The notes beneath the pieces are model-generated. The model saw only the letters and a program-made list of their open reading frames with translations, had not been told where the DNA came from and ran no database searches. A DNA stretch of 64,000 nt from Atrina japonica. Taxonomy: Eukaryota; Mollusca; Bivalvia; Pterioida; Pinnidae. The position numbers and the translations under genes were made by a program. The stretch lies in contig BROG01000447.1 of assembly GCA_030159075.1 (NCBI GenBank), positions 424,001 to 488,000 of the forward strand, written 5' to 3'. Positions 44,541-58,110 of the stretch are shown here, in pieces. Each line of letters opens with the position of its first letter. Position 1 is the first letter of the stretch.

Positions 44541-45224
44541 ATCTGTGTTATTGAGTACGTCAAACATGATATCATTGCATTGGAAAAGTATCAATGGAAT
44601 TGAAGAAATTGATCAGTATCTGAGATTGAATTTACTGTAACTGTTTTGTAACATATGATAACTCTGGTAAAGATGGTAAAACGTAATTATAATCATAATT
44701 ATCTTAATCTACCCGTTAAACAATAGTTGTGCATATAAACGTTTTGAGCAACAGGATCATATGAGAAGTTTGTCCGTTTAATTTCACGAGGCCAATAGTC
44801 TTCTCTTTGGTATTTTTGCATGAAAAATTAGCCGTCACTTATATCTGACAAGTTGTTGACATCAATGAAAACAAATACCTTTTTGAGCAACTGGTGAACT
44901 GGATCACGCAGTTGCCACAGCACAGCAGTGTATGATGGTATATAGAAAAAATAAGTCAGTCTTCAGCTTCTAGCATTTCATAAAACATTGACAACCTGCT
45001 ATTACAAAAATGAAACAATATTGAATATTAATTAATTAATGACTTAAATATAAGCAGGGCAACTCAAACATGATGTTGCAACTCAAATTGATTCATTTGC
45101 ATCCTAGGTTTTGAATATTTTATTCCGAGTATTTGTATATATTACAAAAATCTAACCAAAACCCTGGAATAAAAAAACATGTATGACACCACATATTGAC
45201 TGATTTTAAATATTATAAACATAA

Positions 45225-45425
45225 AAACCAACGTTATAATGCTCAAGACTATCGTTTCTGTCAATTAAACTTCATCATTTAAGCTCCAATTCATAAAATA
45301 TGGACATTATCTAAAGTGAAAGTGCTATCATACAAGGCCAAATAATTAATCTGAATCTTAATGTTAGCAAATTCAGTCTAAGAGTAAAAACAATCGCTAT
45401 CTTAGCTTTGTCATGAAATAATTTT
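45225..45425 (+). repeat. Dispersed repeat family A, copy 1
   Basis: TTATAATGCTCAAGAC, CGTTTCTGTCAATTAAACTT and ATCATACAAGGCCAAATAAT shared with 52.74-52.93 kb in the same orientation and with 55.98-56.17 kb inverted. Confidence 0.75.
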
Positions 45426-45560
45426 AAATAATCATGGAAAGATACATATTGGATTTACATTTTTAATTAATTCATTTATGATACTCGTTATGAGGCTCAC
45501 AAAATGGAAAATCAAAAAATTAGTATCATAAATGTGATATAAATGGAAACTCGTGAGAGA

Positions 45561-45563
<3 letters not shown>

Positions 45564-45618
<55 letters not shown>
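45564..45618. repeat. (CA)n microsatellite
   Basis: About 27 CA dinucleotides. Confidence 0.97.
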
Positions 45619-45620
<2 letters not shown>

Positions 45621-45737
45621 ATATTCTATTCCACTAAACTCTATCACAAATTATCACCACCATATTGAAAAATGACTTAAAAGAATAATGAAACTGTCCC
45701 TTCGTTGAGGGCTTGACATACGAAGTGAAAGTCGGAT

Positions 45738-45930
45738 GAGACTTAAAGCAGATGTCCTGCGTCACGCTAGTCACGAATCTTTCCGATTAGACTTAAAGCA
45801 GAGGTCCTTCGTCGTGCCAGTCACGGGTTTTTCCGATGAGACCTAAAGCAGATGTCCTGTGTCACGCTAGTCAGGGATCTTTCGGATGAGACTTAAAGCA
45901 GTGATCCTATGTCACGCTAGTGGCATTTCA
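45738..45930. repeat. 50-bp tandem repeat, four copies
   Basis: GACTTAAAGCAGATGTCCTG starts at 45,740, 45,790, 45,840 and 45,890; each unit ends TCACGCTAGTCACG...TTTCCGATGA. Confidence 0.95.
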
Positions 45931-46764
45931 ATGTAAGAAACTTCTTTGCGGGATAGATGAATAACAACAAAGAAATAATTAAAGCGTTTACCGAAAAAAA
46001 AGTTTCGATTTTTTTCTACTTTTACCACTTGTACTAATGTACAATAACAACTAAGAGCTATACACAGGCATAAAAATGTTATATTCTTATATATTTTGTG
46101 AAAGTAAGTTTAGATACAGAGTGATATTAAATCAACTGCAATGGAAAAAGTGCCAAACCTGGGTTTCTGAAGCAATTTTCACAAAATACATGTATATAGG
46201 AATTTAAGATTTTTTAAATATCTCTTTTTTTTTGTTATTGTATATCAATCTAACTAGTGAAAAATTGGAAACTACTTTTAAAAAAAATAACATATAATCA
46301 TGCTTCTTGTTGTATGCATTTGTACTCAGAAGTTATAATTCAATATAAAAACTTCTGTAATGTGAAGTAATATGAATCTACGCAGTGAAACAAACTTACA
46401 AGATAAAACTACAAATGTAATTTCATTGTAATTTAATGGATTTAATTAAAATTATATGCATGGATTTGTAATAACAATATATCAAAATTGATGGATGTGA
46501 TCACGTGTAAGTAGTAGGCGTTCGTAATGTGCTTTTAATCACAAGAAAAGGTACGGCTCACTGAGTGAATGTTATCAAATTGTTGAAATTAATTTTAGTT
46601 TATATAACCTTCAAACTTGACTAATTTTACAAAATGTCAAACCATACTTAAAGGCATACACCTGTCATATATCCGCGACCTCAACTTTGATAAAAAAAGC
46701 GAAAAAGATTTATCGAGGTAAAACGTTTAAACATGTGCATATATTGTCTAGAATACAAAAAGTC

Positions 46765-47165
46765 TCAGATACCAAGGTATAATAAATCATTAGGATGTCC
46801 AGAATATAGGTACAAATCTGGCAAAAAATGGACAAACACGAACCTCTTGAAATAAAGATGTGGGATCAGGTGCCACGGATGAGTAAGCATCCCCTGTCGA
46901 CCGGTCACACCAGCCGTGAGTCCACAGTCAAATTAAAATGAAATACGTGAGGAACGAATCTTCGTCATAATTGGTACAGACGTCTTAACAACCGCCAACG
47001 AAAAGGCAACTCAACATTTCACTTAGTGAAACAGAGTAGCCGCAAACAAGACTATTATACCGACCGTAAAATTTGCAGAACGTTAACATCAAACGCGGTT
47101 TTTGATATCCCTGTGTCAATAATTTGTCAGTGAGTAGTTTAAGAAATACGCCGACGATTGATACT
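46765..47165 (-). repeat. Penelope-like element 3'-end copy with RT C-terminus
   Basis: Minus strand: KLLTDKLLTQGYQKPRL, FYGRYNSLVCGYSVSLSEML, then the shared tail down to CCTGGACATCCTAATG-type sequence at about 46,790. Confidence 0.75.
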
Positions 47166-47616
47166 CCTTTCATCCATCAAAGAATATCCATTGTTACCTC
47201 GGCTATTGTTCACAACCGATTTCTTTTCACAAATTACGATATAACTACAAGTTTTAGCGCAACCCGATATGTTATAAGATCATTTTATTTCTATAAAACA
47301 TAAAAAACTAAACAAACGTTTAATGGATCAGCGTAATTTGCTCATATTTTAGCCTAATGTTACATCACAATCCTGATATAAGTAACAAGGACTTCGTGAG
47401 TACATGTATTTATTCGTTTTCTGATAGATAGTAAAAATATTTACAATGTTTATTTATTAATTTAAAAATAATAAGCAGTAAATAAGTTATGGTAATTCTT
47501 ATCTTATTCTGAAATTAACACTGAAGATTGAAGTGGCAACATTCACTTCAATCGGTGGCGGCTGCTGTTTGATAAATGTATTTTATACATGACACGTTCG
47601 GGCTTCCGCGCACATC

Positions 47617-47622
<6 letters not shown>

Positions 47623-47707
<85 letters not shown>

Positions 47708-48020
47708 TATATATATATATATAGGCTCATTAATGGAAGTTAAAACATTGTCCGTGTTTTGCAGGTAAACAAGTAATTTTAAGAATGATTTTTGCTGAAA
47801 AAATGTAAACCTTCAGTCGAAGATGGTAACTTCGAGATAACACCTGACAGTTTTGTAATATTTCGATACTTTGGACCAGACAAGTGAAATTTTGAGATAA
47901 AAAATCGAGATATCCAGAATAAAAGTAGAATAAATATATGGTAAAATAATCGGGACCGACCGTTCAACTGTGACATAACCGGAATTTCGCCTCATCTGAT
48001 TTTGACATAACGAGCTTCCA

Positions 48021-48097
<77 letters not shown>

Positions 48098-48108
48098 ATA
48101 TATATATA
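47623..48108. repeat. Two (TA)n tracts bracketing a 300-bp unit
   Basis: TA tracts at 47,623-47,722 and 48,026-48,108. The segment between contains GACATAACCGGAATTTCGCC and GACATAACGAGCTTCCAC, terminating directly in (TA)n. Confidence 0.85.
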
Positions 48109-48547
48109 TTACCCGTGCCTTTCTGACACTCATATTTTGAACTTATTATTTGTTTACGTTTTGTATGCGTACGTTACCTCGATTTAATCTTGGGTTAAAA
48201 AAGTGACAGTACCAGTTTCTTATAACATTCTTTATCCAATATTTTTTACGTCAGAGTAACAGGAATTCATTTGAAACTTAATATCTTAATATATAACTTA
48301 ATATATATGTAGGAAAAGTGGTTTTATTGTCGGTAATTGATTAACCACGATTCAATTAGGTTCATATTTAGCAAAAAATGTCCAGATATCAAATCACTTG
48401 GTACGTGTCCACTCGTTAAGTGCTCATTAGTAATGGTTTTCTATTTTTACAGTGCATTGATCCAAAAAGAAAGGTTATGTATGACAGTGTTTTACTGATA
48501 TCATTAAACCAGCCCATAGTCCTAACATCTCTAATGTAAATGTTTAC

Positions 48548-48684
<137 letters not shown>

Positions 48685-48978
48685 TGTATTGGTAAGGCAA
48701 CGATAGAACAGATATGGTGGATACGGACAACTAAACTATACGACAAACATCGGTTATGGTCAAATGTTCTTATTTGAGTATTAATATTCATATGATTGTG
48801 TATGTAGTCCCCTACATATTCTGACAACAGCTTGTCAAACGTAATCCTTCCATATACAGAGCTAAACTTAATAGTGATGAGATGTCTTCTCGAAGATATG
48901 AAGAAATGCATTTATAGTCAAACTCGCAAATCAGATGGTGGTGTTTCCAATTACGGTTCCTTTCTCAGAAATCGAGAA

Positions 48979-49215
48979 GCTTCCGTAACCAAGTGGATAG
49001 AGCATTGTGCTTTGAACAATCTCACTTCTGGTCAGCACAGGTCCGAGACCCGCTGGAAAATAATCTGATTTTGTGGGAAACTTTGCCAATTTACTTACAG
49101 ACGGCCGGTGGTCTCTTACCGGGTGCACAGTAACCAGGTTCTCTCCTCCATTCAAACCTTAGTCGCCACCATATAACTAAAAATCTGTTGAGTGTGGCGA
49201 AAAACACTGTTCGAA
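48979..49215 (+). repeat. SINE family 1 copy
   Basis: CGTAACCAAGTGGATAGAGC head, GGTCCGAGACCCGCTGG B box, ACCATATAACTAAAAATCTG body and GTGTGGCGAAAAACACTG 3' end. Confidence 0.75.
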
Positions 49216-49274
49216 ATCCAAATACTCAGAAACCGCGGGATTACTTCTTTTATTGCAGTTATTATACATTGTAC

Positions 49275-50180
49275 CTTTAGGTCATACCTCCTCTTCTTTA
49301 CACTTCTTGTTGTATAGTTGTCATTTAATCGTCTCGATAGATTGTGACTTTAGGTCATACCCCGATTTCTTTACACTTCTTGTTGTATAGTTGTTATTGA
49401 ATCGTCTCGATAGATTGTGACTTTAGGTCATACCCCGATTTCTTTTACACTTCTTGTTGTATAGTCGTTATTGAATCGTCTCGATAGATTGTGACTTTAG
49501 GTCATACCCCGATTTCTTTACACTTCTTGTTGTATAGTTGTTATTGTATTGTCTCGATAGATTGTGACTTTAGGTCATACCCCGATTTCTTTACACTTCT
49601 TGTTGTATAGTTGTTATTGAATTGTCTCGATAGATTGTGACTTTAGGTCATACCCCGGTTTCTTTACACTTCTTGTTGTATAGTCGTTATTGAATCGTCT
49701 CGATAGATTGTGACTTTAGGTCATACCCCGATTTCTTTACACTTCTTGTTGTATAGTTGTTATTGAATTGTCTCGATAGATTGTGACTTTAGGTCATACC
49801 CCGATTTCTTTACACTTCTTGTTGTATAGTCGTTATTGAATCGTCTCGATAGATTGTGACTTTAGGTCATACCCCGATTTCTTTACACTATTTGTGGTAT
49901 AGTTGTTATTGAATTGTCTCGATAGATTGTGACTTTAGGTCATACCCCGATTTCTTTACACTTCTTGTGGTATAGTTGTTATTGAATCGTCTCGATAGAT
50001 TGTGACTTTAGGTCATACTAGTTTACTTATACCCCTAAATCTTCAGATTGTGATTTAAGGTCATATCCCCTCAACTAGTCAGATTGTGACTTTAGGTCAT
50101 ATCCCCTCACCTTGACAGATTGTACCTTTAGGTCATACCCTCTCAACTTGTCAGATTGTGACTTTTGGTCATACAGGATG
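49275..50180. repeat. 73-bp minisatellite, about ten copies, decaying to 35-bp units
   Basis: CTTTAGGTCATACCCCGATT plus TCTTTACACTTCTTGTTGTA repeat at an exact 73-bp period from 49,275 to about 50,020. Four or five shorter units (AGATTGTGACTTTAGGTCAT with CCCCTCAACTTGTC) then extend to about 50,175. Confidence 0.97.
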
Positions 50181-51601
50181 ACAAACATTCGATTTGATCC
50201 GACGTCTATTTTTGTGACCTCCAGTTTGACTTAAATCCGAGAGCTTTGCTTTTTGTCCATGCTCAACCCGCTGAACAAAAACAGATATGTCAGAAAGTAA
50301 AAAATCAAATCGTGGCAGAAAGTGATCGGTAACACATCTGCAGGAAAAAAGAATATATCTGCTGAAACATCTAAATGGAAGCAAAGCAGGATATGTATAT
50401 TGTGAAGTTTGAATCCTGGAATGATATTTTCACCCCAGCACCCATAATATCTAGGTCGTAGCCTATAGGAATCGTCATTGGAATCTAGCTCAATGTATAC
50501 TCAAATAACGGTAGATTTTACTGGCAATATAACCTCATACTTCTTGACATAAAATAAAATGTGAAATTGACAAAGTTTAAATATATTTTTCCCAAAGCCA
50601 GTGTTAATAAATGCACATATTTTTACAAAATGTTCGTATACAACGAATAACATTTTAGATCCCGTACAATTAGTTAAAATTGAGTTTATTTATACATGTA
50701 TTCATTTTGCCATGGCGTGAAAGTCATTTCACTGGGTAGCATGAAGAGTCACGTGACTTGACTCCCTTCCACGGTTGTGTGGACGACCAGTAGCAAAAAA
50801 TAGACGGCATTGACTGATGATCCAGTACCAGCCTAGGCAATGGAAAACATTTCCGAAGTGAAAATATGTTCCTAAACAAAATAAACGTTAGTATGTTTGT
50901 GAATGACCGTCCTCGGAGATATATTGGATTCATCAAGTCCATGGAAGGCTAGATGAACGGTCAGTCGAAAACCTTATAACTAAAACTGACCACACACTAA
51001 GAGAAAGAGAGAGGGGGTACGGTAATGTATTTCCATTAAATTACCTACAGTTGTACATGAACAGTAGCGATTGCTCTTGATCACAAATATTTAATGTTTT
51101 TATGCTATATTTTTTATCTATATCCCCGATATTATTTTCCTGACACGATCTTTTATGACCTCTGGCACTTGGACCATATTATATCTGTACATAGTGTTGA
51201 CGACGCCAATCACCAGTCAAGTACGTTGTTAAGATGTAATTTATAGATTGTAGACGTTGATACCTTACTTCAAATTTATTTATTTGTGGTGTCTTAATGT
51301 GATACAATAGAAGTATTTATTTAGTAGTTATACAATAGACGTAATTATTTTGTAATTATCTTGACCCGGTGTAATTGTAGTTGTCTCATGCCCCTGTAAT
51401 CAAAAGAAACAACTCAACCTTCAAATGAAAAACAGCTTAAAGCTGTCAACTTAATTTCGAAATAATAATAATAATGCTTTTTAAACATCCCCACTTTATT
51501 TCTTTTTATATCGTATGTTAGAGCTTATATCTATTCAAGAAACAGAACAAAAATGTGTGCTACTGGAAGTAACAAACGCTAGAGACGTTTCAAAACAATT
51601 A

Positions 51602-51722
<121 letters not shown>

Positions 51723-52734
51723 CGGACTGTTTAATACGATTAAGGCGACTATGTGTTGCAATATTTTATTCTGATGATTCCATTGAACTATTTTCATGAT
51801 TTTTAAGATAAAAAAATCAATTCAAGTGCACATGCCGTTAAAGAAACAATTCTTGATTTTAACCTATAAGTTATTTTCCAGAGACATTGATTTTGAGTGG
51901 TAAACGCTTTTGTCAACATTGAAAGGTCAATGAAATTACAAGTCATGGAGAGTAGAATCTTGGTCATCCAAATGTTTGTATTTGAGTTTTTTTGCAATCT
52001 TAGATATAATTCTGGCTTTATCTTACCAGTGGATTTAATAAAGGTTAAAATTACATTACAAATCATCTATATAACCCCCGGTATAACATAGCAGATATAA
52101 TTTAAACAATGTTCTGCGCTGTGTCCTAATTCACAACATGCATTGAATAACCATGGCGTTCAGTTTGAGCGACGTTTTGCAAATTTGGTCAAATTCATAG
52201 CTTATATTGCATCACCATGATGTTCAATTTGAGCGACGTTTTGCCTGACTAAAAGTAAGCATTTTATTTTACCAGTATAAAGAATGAACGACATTCACAT
52301 AGAAATGTGTTGCGTTTTTCTAAAGACAAAACTAAAAAAGAACAGTTGGTGAGAAATGCTATAAAAAATTATGATACAGAACATAACTTCACAAAAAAAA
52401 AATCATTAGGTCTACGTCACTTTGATTACGTCCCGTCATTTCCGGTAGGGAGCGTGCAGTTTGTCATCCACAGGGATGGATGACAGGCTGATCATGGTGC
52501 ACTAGCTATAAAGCGAGTATGGAAGAATAGTTACTCAGTTTATATAATAATGCAAACATAGAACACACAAAAAATCCGACACATTAGGATTTTCATCGGA
52601 TTCCAAAGAATGTCGAGTTTATGTTCTGCGATTTAGTACAACTTTGCTCTTTTAAAATATATTCATGTGTTTAAAATTATATTCATTAACGTTCATCGCT
52701 TTAGCTAAAGTAAAATATAGTTCAAAGTTACCAA

Positions 52735-52930
52735 AGTTATAATGCTCAAGACGATATCGTTTCTGTCAATTAGACTTCATGAGTTGAGCTCCAATTTGAA
52801 AAGTATGTGTATTTTCTAATGATAAAGTGGTATCATACAAGGCCAAATAATATCTCTAAAAGTGTAGCCGAAATCCATCTAAGAGTAACCACTGTAAAAT
52901 AAAAAATGATTATCTTAGCTTTAGACAATT
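52735..52930 (+). repeat. Dispersed repeat family A, copy 2
   Basis: TTATAATGCTCAAGACGATA, TGAGTTGAGCTCCAATTTGA and TCATACAAGGCCAAATAATA. Confidence 0.75.
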
Positions 52931-52989
52931 TTCGATTTTAAATTGTGTTAACAGTGCCAAATATTACTTTAGTATACGATGAACAGCTG

Positions 52990-53505
52990 GTACCGACAGG
53001 ACTCGGTGACTCGAACACATTTAAGTAGTAATATTCCTCAGTCACCCACATATTGAACTTATATTTCATATATGATCCGATATGCAAGGGCGTGTACAGC
53101 ATATGAAGATTTCATATACAGAGGTAAACTACTCATTGACAAATTATTGACGCAATGATATCGAAAACCGCGTTTAATGTCAACGTTCCGCAAATTTTAC
53201 GGTCGGTATAATAGTATTGCTTGCGATTACTCCGTTTCGCTGGGTGAAATGTTGAGTTGCATTTTTGTTGGCGGTTGTTAAGACGTCTGTACCAATTGTG
53301 ACGAGGATACACTTCTCACGTTTTTCATTGGACTTGACCGTGGACTCACGGCGGGTGTGACTGGTCGACAGGGGATGCTTACTTGTCCATGGCACCTGAT
53401 CACACCTCTTGGTTTCCAGAGGTCCGCGTTTGTCCATTTTTACCGGATTTGTATCTATGTCCTGGACATTCTATTGATTTATACTTTGGTATCTGAGATT
53501 TTTAT
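52990..53505 (+). repeat. Penelope-like element 3'-end copy with RT C-terminus
   Basis: Starts GACAGGACTCGGTGACTCG, includes GATCCGATATGCAAGGGCGT and TTACGGTCGGTATAATAGTA, and ends TACTTTGGTATCTGAGATTT. Longest of the 3' copies. Confidence 0.75.
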
Positions 53506-53544
53506 ATCTATGAAGTATTAAAATATATAAAGCTATTACTTACT

Positions 53545-53790
53545 CTTGGACTTGACCTTATCACCAAACTTGACCTTATCACCAAACTTGACTTTTTCAC
53601 CGAATTGGACTAGAAATGTTTACATGGAACGTTTGCGATGGGTGTGGTATGCCAGAGAAGACACTGACTCATTCCAGACACCTGGTCCAACCCGTTTGGG
53701 ATTCGCAATTGTTCATCATGTTGAAATCATTTACACATCTAATTCGTCGTGTTATAATGGACTTGAGTTTTGATTATCGATTGGTACTTC
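53545..53790 (-). repeat. Dispersed repeat family B, copy 4 (reverse)
   Basis: CATGGAACGTTTGCGATGGG, ACATCTAATTCGTCGTGTTA and a short duplication (CTTGACCTTATCACCAAA twice). Abuts the PLE tail by about 40 bp. Confidence 0.75.
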
Positions 53791-53934
53791 TTCAATTTTA
53801 CTTTTGAAATCAAAGTCTGTATCCAGTCGTATTGATTTTCACACTTCTTTTAAAAAATTAATTCAAAATATATCTTTTTTTAAATCACTCACTTCGTCAC
53901 AATACTTCCGAGACCAGCTTTGGGTATCGACTGA

Positions 53935-54180
53935 ATGGAAGACAAGGCCCATCTGCGGACAAGTGGTAAGAGCAATGTCCTTTAAACAACTTTGTCTATT
54001 ACCCTAAAGTCAGCGTTTGTTTTTAAATCCGACTACTATCTGATTTTATTATATTGAATATTTGTAAATTCACTCACGGATGACCTCTGGTCCTCTCCCT
54101 GGTACAATATAACTGGTTTATTTTTCTCTCCATCATTTTTACTGAAAAATTGTTACGTGTAGCATAAAGTAAATACAAAT
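53935..54180 (+). repeat. SINE family 1 copy, degraded
   Basis: GACAAGTGGTAAGAGCAATG head; body with ACTCACGGATGACCTCTGGT and AAAAATTGTTACGTGTAGC. Confidence 0.5.
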
Positions 54181-54189
54181 AAACAAAAC

Positions 54190-54445
54190 ACTACATTATA
54201 TAACGGTCTAATAACCAATCTTAGTACATAACCAAATCCGTTTTAGAGTAACCCTTGTAAAAAGATGACTATTTTAACGTTTGAATAGTTAGAATTTAAA
54301 TGGTGTTGTTAGTCCGAAATTTGTATGAGACCCCTTTCCCTTAAAAAATGAACTCCAATTTAAAAATAAAAATTGAATTGGAGCTCAACAGAAGTCTAAT
54401 TGACAGAAACGATCGTCTTGAGCATCATAACTTTGGTATTATGTT
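54190..54445 (-). repeat. Dispersed repeat family A, copy 3 (inverted, rearranged)
   Basis: GAAGTCTAATTGACAGAAAC and CGTCTTGAGCATCATAACTT at 54,390-54,435. A related TTAGTACATAACCAAATCCG block lies at about 54,220. Confidence 0.6.
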
Positions 54446-55304
54446 TATAATATTTATAAACAAAATTTATGTATGTATCTCTTCAGTACTTAAACAATCT
54501 GATTGCAGCTTTCAAAAAGTTATGAACACTACAACTGTAAGTTTATTAATAATTTTGGTTTAACAAAACATCCCCTTTACAAGAATGTAAACAGAAACAA
54601 TTTTAGTAAATTAAACCTCATATATCTTCTTTATAACGTATTAATTGCAACTCTAAATTATTGGAACTCCAGGTACTTGTTTTATAATTATAGATTCGTT
54701 GTTATTTGTGTTAAAATTGATATGTGAATTTCCTTTCTTAGCTATCTCAGTCTGGATTTCAAATACTTTGAATAGGGATTATAACAAAATAGTGGTCGCT
54801 GCGCGTTAGATAAATCGGCGCACAACGTCACCGTAGGCGTCAATACTCCTGGTACAGGGTGGACCTTCCTTTACAATGACTTCATCAGATCAAGCTAACA
54901 ATAATTGATAATTGAAGGTATGATATGCAATATGTGTTAAATTCATTAGTCATTAACCAGGATGTATAAAAATAAAATCTACAGACAATCTTGTTCAGTT
55001 GGATGGTAAGCTACAGAAAAACGTACAGCGCAATCTAAACATGATTGCATATTCAATTTTATTAACTGTATTTGTTGTTATTACTGGCGCCAAGGAACAG
55101 ATACAAGACCCACAGGACTTATCAATCAGTCTAAGACTTTTTGTGAGTATTTGAAAGACTTTCAGCATAACATTGTAATTTTAAAAAAGACAATTATTAA
55201 GCGGAATGAAAAACATTTATGGGTCGTTGAGTAAAACAAATTTTTGGGGGTATAAAGATATTCTAGTAATTTCTCATCATTATAATCATGATTTAATTTA
55301 GACG

Positions 55305-55380
55305 TAGTTTCTGAGCTCAAGTGATGAAGTCTAATAGATAAAAACGACCATCTTGGAACATTATACATTTCATATTATGT
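55305..55380 (-). repeat. Dispersed repeat family A, fragment
   Basis: GAGCTCAAGTGATGAAGTCT and ATAGATAAAAACGACCATCT, a diverged version of the family-A core. Confidence 0.5.
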
Positions 55381-55647
55381 TTATGATATTTCTACGATTC
55401 AGACGTATTTAACGGTTTTTGCATTTGCAGAAATGTATAAATTACATTATTATGGCGTTTGCAAATGACTAAACTTAAATACATTCATACTGATTGAGAT
55501 CATATGGCCAAGTTTTGAGACACCGAAATAAATGATAAATTTGACTTACTGTTATTGGTCATATTCAGGACACAATTTTGAAAATTGGCGATTTACTGAA
55601 GTTTATAGAATTTTATAGTCGCATTCCTGATAAATCAAGTCAACAAT

Positions 55648-55745
<98 letters not shown>

Positions 55746-56247
55746 CAATTCCAATAAAATTTAATGTCCTTTAATGTCCTCCAAAGGGAAGTATCAGTAT
55801 GCAAAAATAACAAAAAACAAAAAAAAAAACACCACTCAGAGTTCACAAATTTTCGGCCACTTGGCCTTTATCAAGTGAAAGACGACAATATGTATATCAG
55901 TTACATAGCATTAAGTCTGCACAATACACAGCTCCAGTGCAAATCACTGGAAATGCACTGGAGCTTTGTATTGTGTAGACTTAATACCGTTACTTTTAGA
56001 CGGATTTCGGCTATACCTTAAGATATATTATTTGGCCTTGTATGATACCATTTTATCTTTAGAAAAAATCACATACTTTTCAAATTGGAGCTCAACTCAT
56101 GAAGTCTAATTGACAGAAACGATATCGTCTTGAGCATTGTAACTTTGGTATTATGTTTATAATATATGTAACTGATATACATATTGTCGTCTCTCATTTG
56201 ATAAAGGCTAAGTGGCCGAAAAGTTGTGAAATTTGAGTGTTTTTCTG

Positions 56248-56329
<82 letters not shown>

Positions 56330-56338
56330 ATATATATA
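55648..56338. mobile_element. (TA)n-bounded inverted-repeat element containing a family A copy
   Basis: Outer (TA)n tracts lie at 55,648-55,742 and 56,250-56,338. Just inside are inverted arms: TTTTCGGCCACTTGGCCTTT at about 55,850 against AAAGGCTAAGTGGCCGAAAA at about 56,203, and ACGACAATATGTATATCAGT against ACTGATATACATATTGTCGT. A family-A copy fills 55,980-56,165. TGATAAAGGCC...GGCCGAAAA resembles a degenerate hammerhead-ribozyme core, as described in Penelope-like retroelements. No ORF. Confidence 0.6.
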
Positions 56339-56391
56339 CGCGAACAATGCTCAATTCTGAACTGGTTTTTATTTTCATTGGAATGTTACAG

Positions 56392-56544
56392 TCACGATGG
56401 AGAACAAGATCCGGGGTTGTGGATGGATATGAAGAGAGTGCTCGATACTATAGAGGCTTACAGGAAATGACCATCGTCTCTTCAGATGCCAGCCTAAGTG
56501 ATTTGGACATATCTCCGTCATATACAATTATAGACTTTAGCACG
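56392..56544 (+). CDS. Candidate internal exon, unidentified gene (51 codons)
   Basis: Bounded by TGTTACAG and GTAAGC, phase 0 at both ends. Translates as SRWRTRSGVVDGYEESARYY and on to SLSDLDISPSYTIIDFST, acidic and Ser-rich with no domain I recognise. An alternative frame ending VLDTIEAYRK-stop is also open, so the frame is not certain. It lies 50 bp after a (TA)n tract. It could share a gene with 60,930-61,181, whose phase is compatible. Confidence 0.4.
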
Positions 56545-58019
56545 GTAAGCTTCCAGACTGAAAAACTGCCACGAAGCTAATTGTATCTGAGTGTACTTAC
56601 ACTTTTATGGTCAAGGTAACGATTACACAGAGGCAGATTGTCTCTCAAATTCATATTTTTCACCATTGAAAACTAATAGTTAGATCATTTGTTGTAAAAA
56701 AAGAGTGAAATGATATTTCCGTATTGATAAAATTCTAATATAGCGTATACTTGGCGGTTCATAACGTAAGTTTTCCAATGGAATACAATTAATTATGCAA
56801 TGCCCCGGATTCCGAAGACGCGTATGATAGGCTCATGGACGAAAGAAATTTTAGAGAACAACCTAGATTCTTGTCATTGGTACTGAGGTAGGTAGGTACT
56901 GTTATAATACCACTGAAAACACCAGCGTTCAAACTTATCACCCATGTATATACTTGTTCCATTTAGACGTTACAGTGGACCTAATTCTTGATTTGCAGAA
57001 TATGTTAGCGATCTCTTTCTGCCACTATTGGATTTGTTACTTCCCGATATATGTATTTGTTTACCGGGCTAAGCATGTACGAAAAGCTTTCTAATCGAGT
57101 TCCAACTGGAAATCATATGAATTGACCTCGGTTCTCAACCTATTGCCAAACCCCTTTATAATGCCTAATTTGAGCTGAACAAATGGTGACAGTATATAGA
57201 GGTTTTAATATATTGTACGTCACCTCTATATCTGTAACATTCAAGTGAGAACAAATAATAACAAGATTATTAACAAAATGTGAATGAAACAAAAAGTTAA
57301 ACATTAAATAACCAATTGGTAATAATAGTACTAAGTTTAGATAATCAAATTTTTAGATGGCCAAGTATCAATAAAACCAAGTGTTCAGGTAAAACTATGT
57401 AAATAACTAGTATGTGTTTCGGAAACGATAAGTAAAAGTTGACAATAGTAAAAAAAAAGTCAAAAGCGTTTTTAATTTGATTGGATGTTGAATAGTGTTT
57501 TGCGCCGCTATTTTTTAGTTGAATGATGGCGGCGAGTCTGATCCGGAAATTAGTATCTTCCTTCAAAGCTGAAAATGTGACTTTTTTAGCTTCGAGGCTG
57601 CCAATGTAACATTATATACAACTAAAAAAATCTCTGGTGAATCGAAAATGTTGGTGAAATTCATTAAAATTGTAATTTGGAACAACCAATTCAATACTAC
57701 ACAGTCGGGAACATGCCTTTGCATCCTCACAGCTGTTCATTGCCGGTGATAATATATACAGAGTAGTTGGGAATTGTTTAGGGTTTAAAGCCCCCAAAAT
57801 GATTTTACAGAGCATGCCTTCTGTAGCTCTAAAAGAAAAAGTGGCAACCAGCAGCTACATACTCATTGGAAGCCATTTTGTTTCCCGAAAACATAAAACT
57901 TGAAACATTTTTTTTACAAAATAGAAATATGTTTGCGTTTTCTCGAAACATATTGTTTTTTAAAACACTGAATCGTTATTCTGTTTTTATAACATTGTGC
58001 TGAAACGTGTTTCATTTTT

Positions 58020-58110
58020 TAAAAAATGCAACCCCGGTTACGATGTACCCGGGAAGAGACCACCGGGTAAACTTGCGAACTTTCTGACAAAATCAGCTTA
58101 GGTTCCGACG
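58020..58110 (-). repeat. SINE family 1 fragment
   Basis: CCCGGTTACGATGTACCCGG and AAAATCAGCTTAGGTTCCG match the body and head junction of the copy at 5.3 kb. Confidence 0.6.

Noticed and set aside
53180..53437. 85-codon minus-strand ORF rich in Thr, Lys and Arg
   Set aside because: Antisense of the Penelope-like 3' tail; the same frame recurs in other copies only because the repeat recurs.
57345..57815. Minus-strand ORFs with Cys-rich segment near 57.7 kb
   Set aside because: No splice-bounded exon or domain could be supported.
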